Part shown: positions 16,746 to 26,734 of the stretch, in pieces
Layout of the letters: each line of letters begins with the position of its first letter
Position numbering within the stretch: position 1 is the stretch's first letter
Assembly: GCF_000155675.2 (NCBI RefSeq)
Contig: NC_020911.1
Location: 4,748,601-4,812,600, forward strand
DNA: 64,000 nucleotides
Source of the DNA: Octadecabacter antarcticus 307
GTDB lineage: Bacteria; Pseudomonadota; Alphaproteobacteria; Rhodobacterales; Rhodobacteraceae
Reading direction: 5' to 3'
Translations under genes and position numbers: made by a program
Notes under the pieces: model-generated
Database searches by the model: none
Told to the model about the DNA's origin: nothing
Seen by the model: the letters and a program-made list of their open reading frames with translations, nothing else

Positions 16746-17557
16746 GGGATCGTCAAGTTGCGGGGTATTTCCCTTCGGGGTATGCATTCGTATGATCAAG
16801 CCCAAGCAATCTGGCGCCTTCTTAGGCCATCGTTTTTCTCCTGAGATCATCGCATACGCCGTCTGGGCCTATCACCGATTTCCCATGAGTTTGCGCGATG
16901 TCGAGGACTTGCTGGCAGCACGCGGGATTATAGTCAGCCACGAGACCATCCGCGCTTGGGTAGCGAAATTCGGATCACAATATGCCAAGGTGATCCGCCG
17001 AGATCGACCCAAAGTGGCGGACAAATGGCACCTGGACGAAGTTGTCCTTCCGACAAACGGCAAGAAGTATTGGCTATGGCGCGCTGTCGACAGCAACGGC
17101 GATGTGCTGGACATCCTCGTCCAGTCTCGGCGAAATAAACGGGCCGCGGATCGGTTTTTCCGCAAGCTATTCAAAACATTTGGCGCGCCACGGGTCGTTG
17201 TGACGGACAAACTCCGAAGCTACGGGGCCGCACTAAAGGACCTCGCTCTAGGCATCGAGCACCGAAGCCATAAGAGACTCAACAATCGATCCGAAGGGTC
17301 GCACAGGCCGACCCGGCGGCGAGAAAAATGCATGGGTCGGTTCAAATCACCCCGCCAAGCGCAACAATTTCTCTCCGTCCACGATCAAATCCAAAATGTC
17401 TTCCGCCACCGCCGCCACACGCTTTCAGCCGCTTGCTACCGTCAGTCCAGAGCCGACGCCCATTGGATCTGGGACGACATCACGCGAGTGCTGAAGGCTG
17501 CTTGAGATCCGGCGTCCGGGCTATCGTTGTGAAGATCGCCGAAAACTTGACGATGCC
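16746..17557 (+). mobile_element. IS6-family element, copy 2, complete
   Basis: 812 bp with 14-base terminal repeats differing at one position (GGGATCGTCAAGTT at 16746; inward GGCATCGTCAAGTT at the right end, 17557). The 8 bases to the right, GCTGCGGC (17558-17565), are glpD sequence and recur beside the IS6 remnant at 42088-42095; the 8 bases on the left, GTCCCGCG, do not match. Confidence 0.93.
16792..17505 (+). CDS. IS6-family DDE transposase, full length
   Basis: 237 residues starting MIKPKQSGAFLGHRFSPEII. A helix-turn-helix covers about 25-65 (MSLRDVEDLLAARGIIVSHE), followed by the DDE domain: WHLDEVVLPTNGKKYW, VVVTDKLRSYG and LNNRSEGSHRPTRRRE supply the two Asp and the Glu. IS6/IS26-type enzymes move replicatively, join molecules into cointegrates and generate inversions or deletions when they act within one molecule. 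It is the only intact transposase of its family in the window and the likely driver of the glpD rearrangement. Confidence 0.92.
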   Translation: MIKPKQSGAFLGHRFSPEIIAYAVWAYHRFPMSLRDVEDLLAARGIIVSHETIRAWVAKFGSQYAKVIRRDRPKVADKWHLDEVVLPTNGKKYWLWRAVDSNGDVLDILVQSRRNKRAADRFFRKLFKTFGAPRVVVTDKLRSYGAALKDLALGIEHRSHKRLNNRSEGSHRPTRRREKCMGRFKSPRQAQQFLSVHDQIQNVFRHRRHTLSAACYRQSRADAHWIWDDITRVLKAA

Positions 17558-19080
17558 GCTGCGGCATCGCGCGGGATGCGTCGGGGCGCGGTCTTCGGGT
17601 TGGGCTGGCTGAGATGAATGATCTCGCGTCAGCAACATCCAGTGCGTCGACAAAACTGTTTCATGGCGGTCTTCGCTATCTTGAATATTTCGAAATTCGT
17701 TTGGTCCGTGAGGCATTGATCGAACGCGAAACACTGTTGCGCGCCATGCCACATATCAGCTGGCCGATGCGGTTTGTGCTGCCCTATCACAAAGACATGC
17801 GGTTTGAAGGATCGACGCCAACGTCCAAAATTCTGAATATCGCAATGCTATGGATGAAGGGCCGTCGCCCTGCGTGGCTGATCCGGCTTGGCCTGTTCAT
17901 GTATGACACCCTCGGCGGACGCAAAATTTTGCCCGGCACCACAACCGTCGATCTGCGCACCGCGCTCGAAGGCGAAGGAATCGAGGATCGGTTCGAAAAG
18001 GCCTATGAATATTCCGACTGCTGGATCGAAGATTCACGGCTCGTTGTGCTGAACGCGCGAGACGCGGAAAATCGCGGTGCCAAGATTATGGAGCGTACCA
18101 AAGTCATTTCGACGATCCGCCATGACGATCACTGGGTGGTGCAATTATTGGACCAAGACACCGGCGAAGAAACTACAATTTGCGCCAAGATGCTGGTGAA
18201 CGCGGCAGGCCCTTGGGTTGGTGACATTATCCAGACCAAAGTGCGGCTAAACTCATCCGAGGGCGTGCGATTGGTGCGTGGATCACACATCGTGACGAAG
18301 CGCCTATTTGAACACGATAAAAGCTATTTCTTTCAAGGGACCGACGGGAGAATCATCTTTGCGATTCCTTACGAAACTGATTTTACCTTGATCGGGACGA
18401 CAGACGCGGAACAAGATGATCCAAATGTGAAACCGGTCTGTACCGACGCAGAACGCGATTACCTCATCTCATTCGCAAATCAGTATTTTAAGCGCGACAT
18501 CACGGCTGATGACGTCGTTTGGCGCTATTCGGGTGTACGTCCGCTATACGACGATGGTGCCAAAAGCGCGACTGCGGCGACGCGGGACTATACTTTGAAG
18601 GTCGACACCGATGGTGGCGCGCCCATCCTGAATATCTTTGGCGGCAAGATCACCACCTATCGCCGCCTCGCGCAGAGCGCATTAGGCATGATTAGTCCCT
18701 TTTTTGAAGATGTATCCGCAGATTGGACTGCAAGCGTTCCGCTGCCAGGTGGGGATTTTCCGGTAGACGGTGTCGCAACTCTGATCGCTGATCTGAAACA
18801 GGCCAATCCGTTACTTGATGATCCTTGGGCAAAGCGACTTGTGCGCGCCTATGGCACCGACGCGAAGAATGTGACCACAAACGCGAAATCCGCCGCCGAT
18901 CTCGGCCAAGATTTTGGCGCGTCTTTGACCGAAGCAGAAGTAACATGGTTGATGGATCATGAATATGCACGTCGCGGAGAAGACGTCGTGTGGCGTCGCA
19001 ATAAGCTTGGTCTTCGCATGACGGACGATCAAATCGCAAATCTGGATGGCTGGATGGTTGCACGAAGCAATGCAGCATAA
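17558..19080 (+). pseudogene. glpD: Glycerol-3-phosphate dehydrogenase, 3' part (first 21 codons displaced)
   Basis: From the IS6 junction the frame reads CGIARDASGRGLRVGLAEMN and then a normal FAD-dependent GlpD to 19080: FHGGLRYLEYFEIRLVREAL, GTTDAEQDDPNVKP, WRYSGVRPLYDD and the FGGKITTYRRLAQ domain end. Missing is the FAD-binding GxGxxG start, which lies on the opposite strand at 42088-42150. Joined, the two give a 525-residue GlpD of usual length. GlpD oxidises glycerol-3-phosphate to dihydroxyacetone phosphate at the membrane. ATG 17614 could start a product, but it would lack the dinucleotide-binding loop. Apart from the break the sequence is undamaged, so the event is recent. Confidence 0.93.
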
Positions 19081-19103
19081 TCATAATTGGCCCGGTTTAG
19101 TGT

Positions 19104-19643
19104 CTATTCAGACCGAAATTTTTCGCTGTCAGTGAGAACGAGATCAAGATGGTCAGCCAAATATATCTGTAGCCAAGGTGTAAAGATATCGGGATCCTGC
19201 GCGACCTCTGCCGCGAGGTCGTAAATATCGACCCAACGGGTCTCTGCCACCTCATTTGGGTCTAAATCCAAATGCAGCGACCCAATTTTTGCCGCCGCAA
19301 CAAAAAGATCCACGACTTCGTGTTCAATCATCCCATCCCCAACATCGGCACGATATTCAATCTGATCGCGAAACATGGGCTGCAGTCCAGTAATCCCAAG
19401 CTCGTCTTTAAGGCGACGCGCCGCACAAATGCTCGGGTCTTCGTCCCAGTGAGGATGCGTGCAACACGTATTCGCCCAAAGCCCCGGAGTATGATATTTC
19501 GACAATGCCCGCCGCTGAACCAAGACAGACGTGCCATCCATCACAAATACCGAAACCGCTTTGTGGCGAATGCCCTTTTGGTGAACCTCAAGTTTTTCCA
19601 TTGGCGTAAGCAAACCGTTCACCCACGCCGGTATCATTGTCAT
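19104..19643 (-). CDS. idi: Isopentenyl-diphosphate delta-isomerase, type I
   Basis: 179 residues; ATG 19643 has AAGGAGGT eight bases upstream, so a longer frame starting at 19715 is not used. The enzyme interconverts isopentenyl and dimethylallyl diphosphate for isoprenoid, quinone and carotenoid synthesis. Motifs: NTCCTHPHWDE with the catalytic Cys near residue 65, the Nudix-like AARRLKDELGI near 83, and the acidic YRADVGDGMIEHEVVDLF with the catalytic Glu near 115. In phototrophic relatives idi often sits with photosynthesis genes; here it is convergent with glpD and no such genes are in view. Confidence 0.92.
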   Translation of the reverse strand: MTMIPAWVNGLLTPMEKLEVHQKGIRHKAVSVFVMDGTSVLVQRRALSKYHTPGLWANTCCTHPHWDEDPSICAARRLKDELGITGLQPMFRDQIEYRADVGDGMIEHEVVDLFVAAAKIGSLHLDLDPNEVAETRWVDIYDLAAEVAQDPDIFTPWLQIYLADHLDLVLTDSEKFRSE

Positions 19644-19863
19644 TTGGGAACCTCCTTGCTGCAAATTGACTGCTGGAATTGTCACCGTTCGCACCTCTTT
19701 CGGCATTTTGGGCAATATGACCTAATGGTCTACACCTTGCACGCGGCATGTTATCGCATATTGGGCATCTAGCGGATATTCTGCTGGACGAAGACGTCTT
19801 AAACACTAATTCTACGCATGAGACGGTGATCGCCGTGTTCAAAATGACGCTAGGGAGATTCCT

Positions 19864-20331
19864 ATGTCCAAGTTTATTTATGCCGCCGCGTTCACGCTTC
19901 TGGCCGCACCTGCTTTCGCAGATGGCCAAGCAGCGACAGGCGATGCCGAAGCTGGTGAGCAACAATTTGACCGTCAATGTGTGGCCTGCCACGTTGTTGC
20001 CGATGCAGACGGAGAGGTGCTTGCTGGACGCAACGCACGCACGGGTCCAAATCTTTATGGTCTCGCGGGCCGTCAACTGGGCGTCATTGACGGTTTCCGC
20101 TATAGCGATGCAATTGTCGAACTTGGTGAAGCTGGTACAGTTTGGGACGAAGGAGCTTTTGTTGGATACGTACAAGACCCAACCGGCTGGCTGCGCGGCG
20201 CGCTCGACAACAACCGTGCGCGGGGCAAAATGGCTTACCGTGTCCGCGACGCGCAAGACGCCATCGATATTTATGCTTACCTCGCAACATTTGGCGCGAT
20301 CGCTGCAGAGGCAGAAGCTGACTCTAATTAG
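19864..20331 (+). CDS. Class I c-type cytochrome, periplasmic
   Basis: 155 residues with a signal peptide at 1-19 (cleaved after AFADG) and one haem site, QCVACHVV, near residue 40. The distal methionine ligand is probably in GKMAYRV near residue 122, and the GPNLYGLAGR segment is typical of cytochrome c2-like electron carriers. An AGGGAG ribosome binding site precedes the ATG. The acidic C-terminal tail AAEAEADSN is unusual but harmless. It may serve the respiratory chain; no partner oxidase is adjacent, and the gene stands alone between idi and the phosphatidyltransferase gene. Confidence 0.9.
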   Translation: MSKFIYAAAFTLLAAPAFADGQAATGDAEAGEQQFDRQCVACHVVADADGEVLAGRNARTGPNLYGLAGRQLGVIDGFRYSDAIVELGEAGTVWDEGAFVGYVQDPTGWLRGALDNNRARGKMAYRVRDAQDAIDIYAYLATFGAIAAEAEADSN

Positions 20332-20493
20332 AGGCCAGTTTGCGCCTAAGAAAGTCAACGTTCAAGAACTGGGGCTTCGCAGATGCGTGGCCCTTTTTCA
20401 TTTCAAACTGAACAAGTGGGTAACTTTCGTGTCAGTGCGATTGCACGGAACGGATGCTTAGGCCACAACCGCTCTCAAACACTGAGAGGTCCT

Positions 20494-21111
20494 ATGCTGG
20501 ATACTGCTGCCCGCAAATTGATTGATCCGCCGCTGAACGCGATCGGCCGAAATCTAGCCGGTCGTGGCGTAACAGCGGATGGTGTGACCCTTGCGGGTCT
20601 GGCGCTTGGCCTGTTAGCCGCGTTTTGTATTGCAGTTGGCTGGCCGCTGGTTGCGCTGGTCCCGTTGCTGGCGTCGCGCATTGCCGATGGTCTAGACGGC
20701 GCAGTCGCACGTGCATCCAAGACGACTGATTTTGGTGGCTACCTCGATATCGCCTGTGATTTTTTGTTCTATGGCGCGATCCCATTTGCGTTTGTTTTGA
20801 TGGACTCTGCAAACAATGCCATCGCAGGTGCGTTTCTGCTGATGAGCTTCTATTTCAACGGCACGAGTTTCCTCGGCTACGCCATCCTCGCGGAAAAGCG
20901 CGATATGGAAACATCGGCCCAAGGTATCAAGTCGCTCTACTTCTCAAACGGATTGCTGGAGGGGACCGAAACCATCGTCTTCTTCGTTCTTTTGTGTCTG
21001 TTCCCCGCATCGTTTGCGATGCTCGCTTGGATTTTTGGGACGCTTTGCTTTGCGACTGCAACCCTCCGTATTGTCGCCGCTCGGCGCGTATTCACCACAA
21101 AGGAAGACTGA
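20494..21111 (+). CDS. CDP-alcohol phosphatidyltransferase family membrane protein
   Basis: 205 residues starting MLDTAARKLIDPPLNAIGRN, with GAGAGG before the ATG; a 37-codon longer frame lacks such a site. The family motif DG-x2-AR-x8-G-x3-D-x3-D is intact as DGAVARASKTTDFGGYLDIACD split over residues 66-87. Six hydrophobic segments are visible. Such enzymes move a phosphatidyl group from a CDP-lipid to an alcohol; the acceptor is unknown. The stop overlaps the start of the next gene (TGATG), so it is cotranslated with the YnjBCD-like transporter, a pairing also seen in relatives, which may mean that the transporter handles the acceptor alcohol. Confidence 0.85.
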   Translation: MLDTAARKLIDPPLNAIGRNLAGRGVTADGVTLAGLALGLLAAFCIAVGWPLVALVPLLASRIADGLDGAVARASKTTDFGGYLDIACDFLFYGAIPFAFVLMDSANNAIAGAFLLMSFYFNGTSFLGYAILAEKRDMETSAQGIKSLYFSNGLLEGTETIVFFVLLCLFPASFAMLAWIFGTLCFATATLRIVAARRVFTTKED

Positions 21112-22310
21112 TGAAACACCTCACTTTGATCGCAGCGCTTGTCGCTCCCACTTTTGCGTTGGCCAATCCTGACCCATCCGACTGGGACGCGGTGACGACG
21201 CAGGCCAGCGGCCAAACTGTTTACTGGAACGCATGGGGCGGATCGACCACGACGAACGACTTTCTCGCGTGGGTCGGGGATCGTGTGTTGGAAGACTACG
21301 GCGTCGTGCTTGAACATGTGAAATTAACGGATACCGCTGACGCCGTGACACGAGTGTTGAGCGAGAAGCAGGCGGGCGAAGACGATGACGGTGCCATCGA
21401 CTTAATCTGGATCAACGGGTCCAATTTTGCCGCGATGAAAGACGCCGATCTGTTGTTTGGGCCCTACGCGGAACAACTGCCAAACTGGGCCGTCGTGGAT
21501 GTCGACGGCAAGACAGTTCAGACTGATTTCACAGTACCGGTAGAAGGATATGAATCGCCTTGGGCTATGGCGCAGGTCGTGTTCGTGCACAACACGGCCA
21601 CGATGCCGGAAACGTTGGGTTCTATGGACGCGTTGTTGGAATGGGCACAGGCTAACCCTGGTCGTTTCAGCTATCCGCAGCCGCCAGATTTCCTTGGCAC
21701 GACGTTTCTGAAGCAAGCGTTGGTTGATATCCTTGATGATCCTTCGGTGCTGCAATCCCCTGCCACAGATGAAAACTACGACGTCGTCACCGGCCCGCTT
21801 TGGGCCTATCTTGACGCACTGACCCCACATCTATGGCGGATGGGCCGCGCTTATCCAGCAACAGGGACCGCGATGTTCCCACTAATCGCTGACGGTGAGT
21901 TGGATCTGTCGATTTCGTTCAGCCCAGGTGCTGCATCCACTGCGATTTCAAACTTTGAATTGCCCGATACAGTCCGCACCTTCGTGCTGGACAAAGGCAC
22001 CATCGGCAACGCGTCTTTTGTGGCGATCCCTTACAATTCAGGCTCGGCTGCAGGGGCGATGGTTGTCGCGAACTTCCTGATGTCACCCGAGGCACAGGCC
22101 CGTGCGCAGGACCCCAATATCCTTGGCTATGGCACAGTTTTGGACATGGACGCATTGTCTGCTGATGAACGCGCAGCTTTTGACGCGCTTGAACTGGGCA
22201 TCGCAACCTTGTCACCTGCTGAATTAGGCTCTGTTCAGGCGGAACCGCACCCCAGCTGGGCGACACGTATCGCGGATGATTGGGCCGAACGGTACGGTAC
22301 AGGGCAATAG
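21111..22310 (+). CDS. ABC transporter substrate-binding protein, YnjB-like
   Basis: 399 residues beginning MKHLTLIAALVAPTFALANP, a signal peptide cleaved near residue 19. The mature protein follows the extracellular solute-binding fold: YWNAWGGSTTTNDFLAWVGD near the start, GAIDLIWINGSNFAAMK, and late segments NASFVAIPYNSGSAAGAMVV and GYGTVLDMDALS typical of the YnjB family. The start overlaps the upstream stop by one base and AAAGGAAG precedes it. Substrate is unknown; E. coli YnjBCD is only loosely linked to thiamine-type ligands. Permease and ATPase genes follow directly. Confidence 0.88.
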   Translation: MKHLTLIAALVAPTFALANPDPSDWDAVTTQASGQTVYWNAWGGSTTTNDFLAWVGDRVLEDYGVVLEHVKLTDTADAVTRVLSEKQAGEDDDGAIDLIWINGSNFAAMKDADLLFGPYAEQLPNWAVVDVDGKTVQTDFTVPVEGYESPWAMAQVVFVHNTATMPETLGSMDALLEWAQANPGRFSYPQPPDFLGTTFLKQALVDILDDPSVLQSPATDENYDVVTGPLWAYLDALTPHLWRMGRAYPATGTAMFPLIADGELDLSISFSPGAASTAISNFELPDTVRTFVLDKGTIGNASFVAIPYNSGSAAGAMVVANFLMSPEAQARAQDPNILGYGTVLDMDALSADERAAFDALELGIATLSPAELGSVQAEPHPSWATRIADDWAERYGTGQ

Positions 22311-22334
22311 ATCAGGGTTGATAAAGGCAGGGCT

Positions 22335-24011
22335 ATGCTTCGGTTCCTCCCTGCACTGACACTGCTTGCAATGCTGGGGCCTGTGATCGCCGGTCTTTGG
22401 GGGACAGCGCTGCCCGCATTTGGACATTTGCCAGCCGCTGGTCTGACGGGTCCGTCCCTCGACCCTTTTCGGGGCTTATTCGGTTGGGCAGGGCTCGGCG
22501 CGGCCGTTCGCCTGTCGGTTATGACGGGCTTAATCGCCACGAGTGTGTCACTCGCCATTGTCGTGTTCATCACTGCGGGCTGGTCTGGAACGCGTTCATT
22601 TCGGATGTTGGAACGGATGTTGTCGCCACTTCTGTCAGTCCCTCACGCAGCGGCAGCGTTTGGTCTCGCATTCCTCATCGCGCCGTCAGGTTGGGTCGCA
22701 CGTTTGCTGTCTCCGGCACTAACGGGATGGGACCGACCTCCTGATCTGCTCATCGTGCAAGACCCGCTTGGCCTCGCGATGATTGCAGGATTGGTCGTCA
22801 AAGAAGTGCCATTTTTGTTGTTGATGACCATCGCTGCCATGGGCCAAGCCCAGCCGCGAAGATCGCTGTTGGTGGCGCAGTCCCTCGGCTACGGTCGACT
22901 GACGGGCTGGCTCAAAACAGTATTCCCCCGCGTCTACACACAAATCCGACTGCCTGTTTATGTCGTGATCGCCTATTCCATGAGCATCGTTGACGTGGCC
23001 GTCATCCTTGGACCAAGCACGCCACCGACCCTTTCCGTACAGATCGTAAAATGGATGAGCGACCCAGACCTGTCCATGCGTCTTACCGGGGCGGCGGCGG
23101 CATTACTACAACTGGCACTCGTGATTGGTGCATTGGGGTTCTGGTGGTGTGGCGAACGCATCGTGGCACGCCTTGGTGATCGCTGGATCATGTCAGGCAG
23201 GCGCGGGCAATTTGATGCACCAATTCGAATCTTTTCGCTTGGACTGGGGTCAATTTCAGCTGTCGCGATCCTGTTTGGTCTTGCGGGTTTGGCTGTCTGG
23301 TCTTTTGCCGCGTTCTGGAGTTTCCCTAACGTTCTTCCAGACAGTTTTACGTTACGCACATGGGACCGCCACGGTCCCGACGCTATCGCCACTTTAGGGG
23401 AAACCTTCTTTGTTGCGGGCATCGCCGTCTTACTTGCGCTGGTATTGGTGCTCGGTTGCCTTGAGGCAGAACACAGAAGCGGGCGCGGCCTGACGCGGCG
23501 CGGATTGTGGCTATTGTACCTGCCACTCCTTGTTCCACAAACGGCGTTCCTACCCGGATTACAGACACTTCTTCTCAATCTTGGCGCTGACGTGGGACGC
23601 TTGCCAGTTATTTTTGCCCATCTGGTGTTCGTGTTGCCCTATGTCTTCCTCTCACTTGGCGATCCTTGGCGATCTTGGGATGTACGGTATACCACGGTCG
23701 CAGGCGCCCTTGGTGCGCGACCTAGAACAGTCTTCTGGCGGGTGCGGGTGCCGATGTTGCTGCGCCCGATACTGACGGCAACAGCCGTCGGCATTGCAGT
23801 GTCGGTTGGTCAATATCTTGCAACATTACTGATTGGCGGTGGACGGGTTTCAACCCTCACCACCGAAGCTGTTGCGTTGGCATCAGGGGGCGACAGGCGC
23901 GCGATTGGCGTTTATGGCTTGATGCAGACCTTAGCTGCCCTCGTGCCCTTTACGCTGGCGCTGATTATCCCGACTATTCTGTGGCGCAACCGAAGAGGAT
24001 TACATGATTAA
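22335..24011 (+). CDS. ABC transporter permease with two fused permease domains, YnjC-like
   Basis: 558 residues, hydrophobic throughout with about twelve transmembrane segments in two halves. Each half has a cytoplasmic EAA-type loop: QPRRSLLVAQSLGYGRLTGW near residue 175 and TVAGALGARPRTVFWRVRVP near residue 455, contacts for the ATPase. The fused arrangement, also seen in FbpB and thiamine ThiP permeases, means a single polypeptide provides both pore halves. It follows the binding protein by 24 bases and overlaps the ATPase gene by 8 bases. Confidence 0.88.
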   Translation: MLRFLPALTLLAMLGPVIAGLWGTALPAFGHLPAAGLTGPSLDPFRGLFGWAGLGAAVRLSVMTGLIATSVSLAIVVFITAGWSGTRSFRMLERMLSPLLSVPHAAAAFGLAFLIAPSGWVARLLSPALTGWDRPPDLLIVQDPLGLAMIAGLVVKEVPFLLLMTIAAMGQAQPRRSLLVAQSLGYGRLTGWLKTVFPRVYTQIRLPVYVVIAYSMSIVDVAVILGPSTPPTLSVQIVKWMSDPDLSMRLTGAAAALLQLALVIGALGFWWCGERIVARLGDRWIMSGRRGQFDAPIRIFSLGLGSISAVAILFGLAGLAVWSFAAFWSFPNVLPDSFTLRTWDRHGPDAIATLGETFFVAGIAVLLALVLVLGCLEAEHRSGRGLTRRGLWLLYLPLLVPQTAFLPGLQTLLLNLGADVGRLPVIFAHLVFVLPYVFLSLGDPWRSWDVRYTTVAGALGARPRTVFWRVRVPMLLRPILTATAVGIAVSVGQYLATLLIGGGRVSTLTTEAVALASGGDRRAIGVYGLMQTLAALVPFTLALIIPTILWRNRRGLHD

Positions 24012-24651
24012 GGGTCTAACCTTGCGTAACCTGTGTATTTTGCGTGCAGGCATTCCACTGATTGAGATAGACCATGCGATTGCCGCTGGTGAAGTTCTGA
24101 CTGTGATGGGGCCGTCCGGCGTGGGAAAATCGACGTTGCTTGCTTATATTACTGGCATGCTCGCCCCCACATTTACGGGTATGGGGCAGGTCTTGCTGGA
24201 CGGTGTTGATGTTACAACAAAGCCACCACATGCGCGTCGTATCGGCATTCTTTTTCAGGATGATCTGCTCTTTCCACATATGTCTGTGGGGGCAAATTTG
24301 GCATTTGGGATACCCCATGGTGGCAGCAAGGCATCGCGGCGCGCGCAAATTGAAAATGCGCTTGGGGACGTCGGGTTGACTGGCTTTGCTGATCGCGATC
24401 CGGCCACATTGTCGGGTGGTCAGAAAGCGCGGGTCGCATTGGTTCGTATGCTGCTGTCAAATCCCTGCGCACTTTTGCTCGACGAAGCGTTTTCCCGTCT
24501 AGATGCTGACCTGCGCGCACAGGTCAGGGATTTGGTTTTCCAGACGGCGAGGGAACGCGCCTTGCCAGTGTTGATGGTCACCCATGACATTGAAGATGCA
24601 CAGGCAGCGGGTGGCGCGGTTATCGAATTGGAGAGCCTTTCCAAGGGGTAA
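24004..24651 (+). CDS. ABC transporter ATP-binding protein, YnjD-like
   Basis: 215 residues starting MIKGLTLRNLCILRAG within the end of the permease gene. All ABC ATPase motifs are present: Walker A MGPSGVGKSTLLAYI near residue 37, Q-loop IGILFQDDLLFPH near 82, signature LSGGQKARVALVRML near 137, Walker B CALLLDEAFSRLD near 158 and the switch His in VTHDIEDA near 196. It powers the YnjB/YnjC import system encoded just upstream. The protein is short and lacks any C-terminal regulatory domain. Confidence 0.93.
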   Translation: MIKGLTLRNLCILRAGIPLIEIDHAIAAGEVLTVMGPSGVGKSTLLAYITGMLAPTFTGMGQVLLDGVDVTTKPPHARRIGILFQDDLLFPHMSVGANLAFGIPHGGSKASRRAQIENALGDVGLTGFADRDPATLSGGQKARVALVRMLLSNPCALLLDEAFSRLDADLRAQVRDLVFQTARERALPVLMVTHDIEDAQAAGGAVIELESLSKG

Positions 24652-24738
24652 GCGATCAAGTCTGATCGATATATGTCGTCTTTGAACCAGCGATCCCTTA
24701 ATCCCGCAGTAATCTGGCAACGTAACTTGAGGACTCCC

Positions 24739-26733
24739 ATGGCGCACTTACTTGGTATCGACACAGGCGGCACGTACACCGACGCGATATTGCTCGACGA
24801 TGAAGCCGACGTGATCGTAGCGCGGGCAAAGGCGCTGACGACACGCCCGAACCTGTCGATCGGAATCGCGGCCGCAATTGATGCGGTGATGACGCAAAGT
24901 GGTATTGCCTCGTCCGATGTCACGATGGTGTCGCTTTCGACGACGCTGGCGACCAATGCATTGGTCGAAGGACAAGGCGGACGGGTCGCTTTGGTGTTTA
25001 TCGGGTTCGACGAAGGCGAATTGAAAAAAGCCAATCTGTCAGACGCGTTAAACGGCGACCCGGTGATCTTTGCGCAAGGCGGACATAGCCACGCAGGGAC
25101 AGTTGTCACACAACTGAATACAGATGCCATTCGCTGCGCGTTAGAGTCTTTAACTGTCAATGTTTCAGGCGTCGCAATCGCCAGTCGTTTCGCGACGCGT
25201 AACCCCTCGCATGAAATTACAGTCCGCGATATTGTTCGTGACGTTCTTGGTGTGCCCGTGACCTGTTCCCACGAACTTAGTCAGGCGTTAGGAGGACCAA
25301 AACGGGCGCTTACAGCTGTTTTGAACGCCCGCCTCATCGGCTTGATTGATCGCTTGATCTCGGCGACTGAGGCGCACATTGAAGCACTTGGTATCGACGC
25401 GCGCTTGATGGTCGTGCGAGGCGATGGCGCACTTATTTCCGCGAAGCTTGCGCGAGAACGACCGATTGAGACAATCCTCAGCGGTCCCGCTGCCAGCATC
25501 GCTGGTGCACAATGGCTGACGGGGGCGAAAGACGCACTTGTCAGCGACATCGGTGGGACGACGACGGATATCTGTGTGCTCAAGGACGGAGTCCCAAAGA
25601 TTGATCCGCAGGGCGCAAAGGTCGGAAAATACCGCACGATGGTCGAGGCAGTCGCAATGCGGACGTTCGGACTGGGCGGCGACAGTGAAGTGTCTATCAC
25701 AGAAGGGTTGGAAGGTGGGCTTTGCCTCGGGCCACGTCGGGTGATGCCAGTATCGCTGTTTGCGCGTGATTACCCAGAAATTGTGCACACTGCTTTGGAT
25801 CGCGCTTTGACACTTGAAACGCCCCCTCAGGAAGCCGCGCAGTTCGTGATTGCGCAGTGGAATAAATTTCCTGCAGGTCTGGATGCGCGCGAGACGGCAG
25901 TCGCGTCGCGTCTACAAAATGGCCCAGTGCGTTGGGTGGACGCCGTACAAAACCGGATCGAAGGGCCAGCGTTGGGACGATTGGTGCAACAAGGGTTGGT
26001 AATGATTTCGGGTGTCACGCCATCCGATGCGAGCCACACCTTGGGTCACATGACAGACTGGAACACCAGTGCGGCGACCAAAGCGCTTACGCTTTTTGCA
26101 AGGCGACGGATCGGAAGCGGAGCAAGGCTCAGTTCTGGCGCAGAAAACCTCGCCCGCGCCATTATCGACAGGCTCACCCAACAGACAGTGTGGGCCTTAT
26201 TAGAGACTGCTTTGTCAGAAGAAGGCTGGGATGATCCAACACAATTGGCCCGCCATCCGTTATTGGCGGCAGGACTAGGTGGCCACGGAAATATCGTTCG
26301 CCTAGATGCTGGCTTGGCAATGCCAGTGATTGGTCTTGGCGCCTCTGCGCAAACCTATTACGGCGCGGTTGGTACACTTTTGGGCTGTTCCACGATCCTG
26401 CCAGATAATGGTGGCGTCGCAAATGCCATTGGCGCAGTTGTTGGTCAGGTTGCGATCCATGCTGAAGGCACCGTCACCAGCGGTGGCGCGGGTGCATTTC
26501 GCGTCCACCTGCCAGACGGCCCATCGCAGTTTTCTGACAAAGACTCCGCACTTACAGCTTTACGTTTGGCCCTGACGAAACAGGCGTCCGAACGGGCAAT
26601 AGCATCAGGCGTAGAAGAAGTCCGAATAACAGAAAACCTCGACCTGCGGGAGGCACAGGTCGAGGCCCAAACGATGTTTATAGAGGCGACGTTACGCATA
26701 ACCGCCCGCGGGCGACCACGCATCACAACCTAG
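24739..26733 (+). CDS. Hydantoinase/oxoprolinase family protein (HyuA-like)
   Basis: 664 residues starting MAHLLGIDTGGTYTDAILLD at an ATG preceded by GAGGACTCCC. The N-terminal hydantoinase A domain holds the phosphate-binding loop GIDTGGTYTDA, and VSDIGGTTTDICVLKDG near residue 265 is the second actin/hexokinase-like ATP motif. Relatives hydrolyse 5-oxoproline, hydantoins or N-methylhydantoin with ATP, or act as acetone carboxylase-type subunits. A HyuB partner subunit is not adjacent, so the reaction is open. It lies 87 bases after the ABC operon in the same direction and may belong to it. Confidence 0.87.
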   Translation: MAHLLGIDTGGTYTDAILLDDEADVIVARAKALTTRPNLSIGIAAAIDAVMTQSGIASSDVTMVSLSTTLATNALVEGQGGRVALVFIGFDEGELKKANLSDALNGDPVIFAQGGHSHAGTVVTQLNTDAIRCALESLTVNVSGVAIASRFATRNPSHEITVRDIVRDVLGVPVTCSHELSQALGGPKRALTAVLNARLIGLIDRLISATEAHIEALGIDARLMVVRGDGALISAKLARERPIETILSGPAASIAGAQWLTGAKDALVSDIGGTTTDICVLKDGVPKIDPQGAKVGKYRTMVEAVAMRTFGLGGDSEVSITEGLEGGLCLGPRRVMPVSLFARDYPEIVHTALDRALTLETPPQEAAQFVIAQWNKFPAGLDARETAVASRLQNGPVRWVDAVQNRIEGPALGRLVQQGLVMISGVTPSDASHTLGHMTDWNTSAATKALTLFARRRIGSGARLSSGAENLARAIIDRLTQQTVWALLETALSEEGWDDPTQLARHPLLAAGLGGHGNIVRLDAGLAMPVIGLGASAQTYYGAVGTLLGCSTILPDNGGVANAIGAVVGQVAIHAEGTVTSGGAGAFRVHLPDGPSQFSDKDSALTALRLALTKQASERAIASGVEEVRITENLDLREAQVEAQTMFIEATLRITARGRPRITT

Positions 26734-26734
26734 G

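Noticed and set aside
17614..19080. Functional shortened GlpD starting at ATG 17614
   Set aside because: It would lack the FAD-binding loop; the missing codons are located at 42088-42150, so this is a broken gene.
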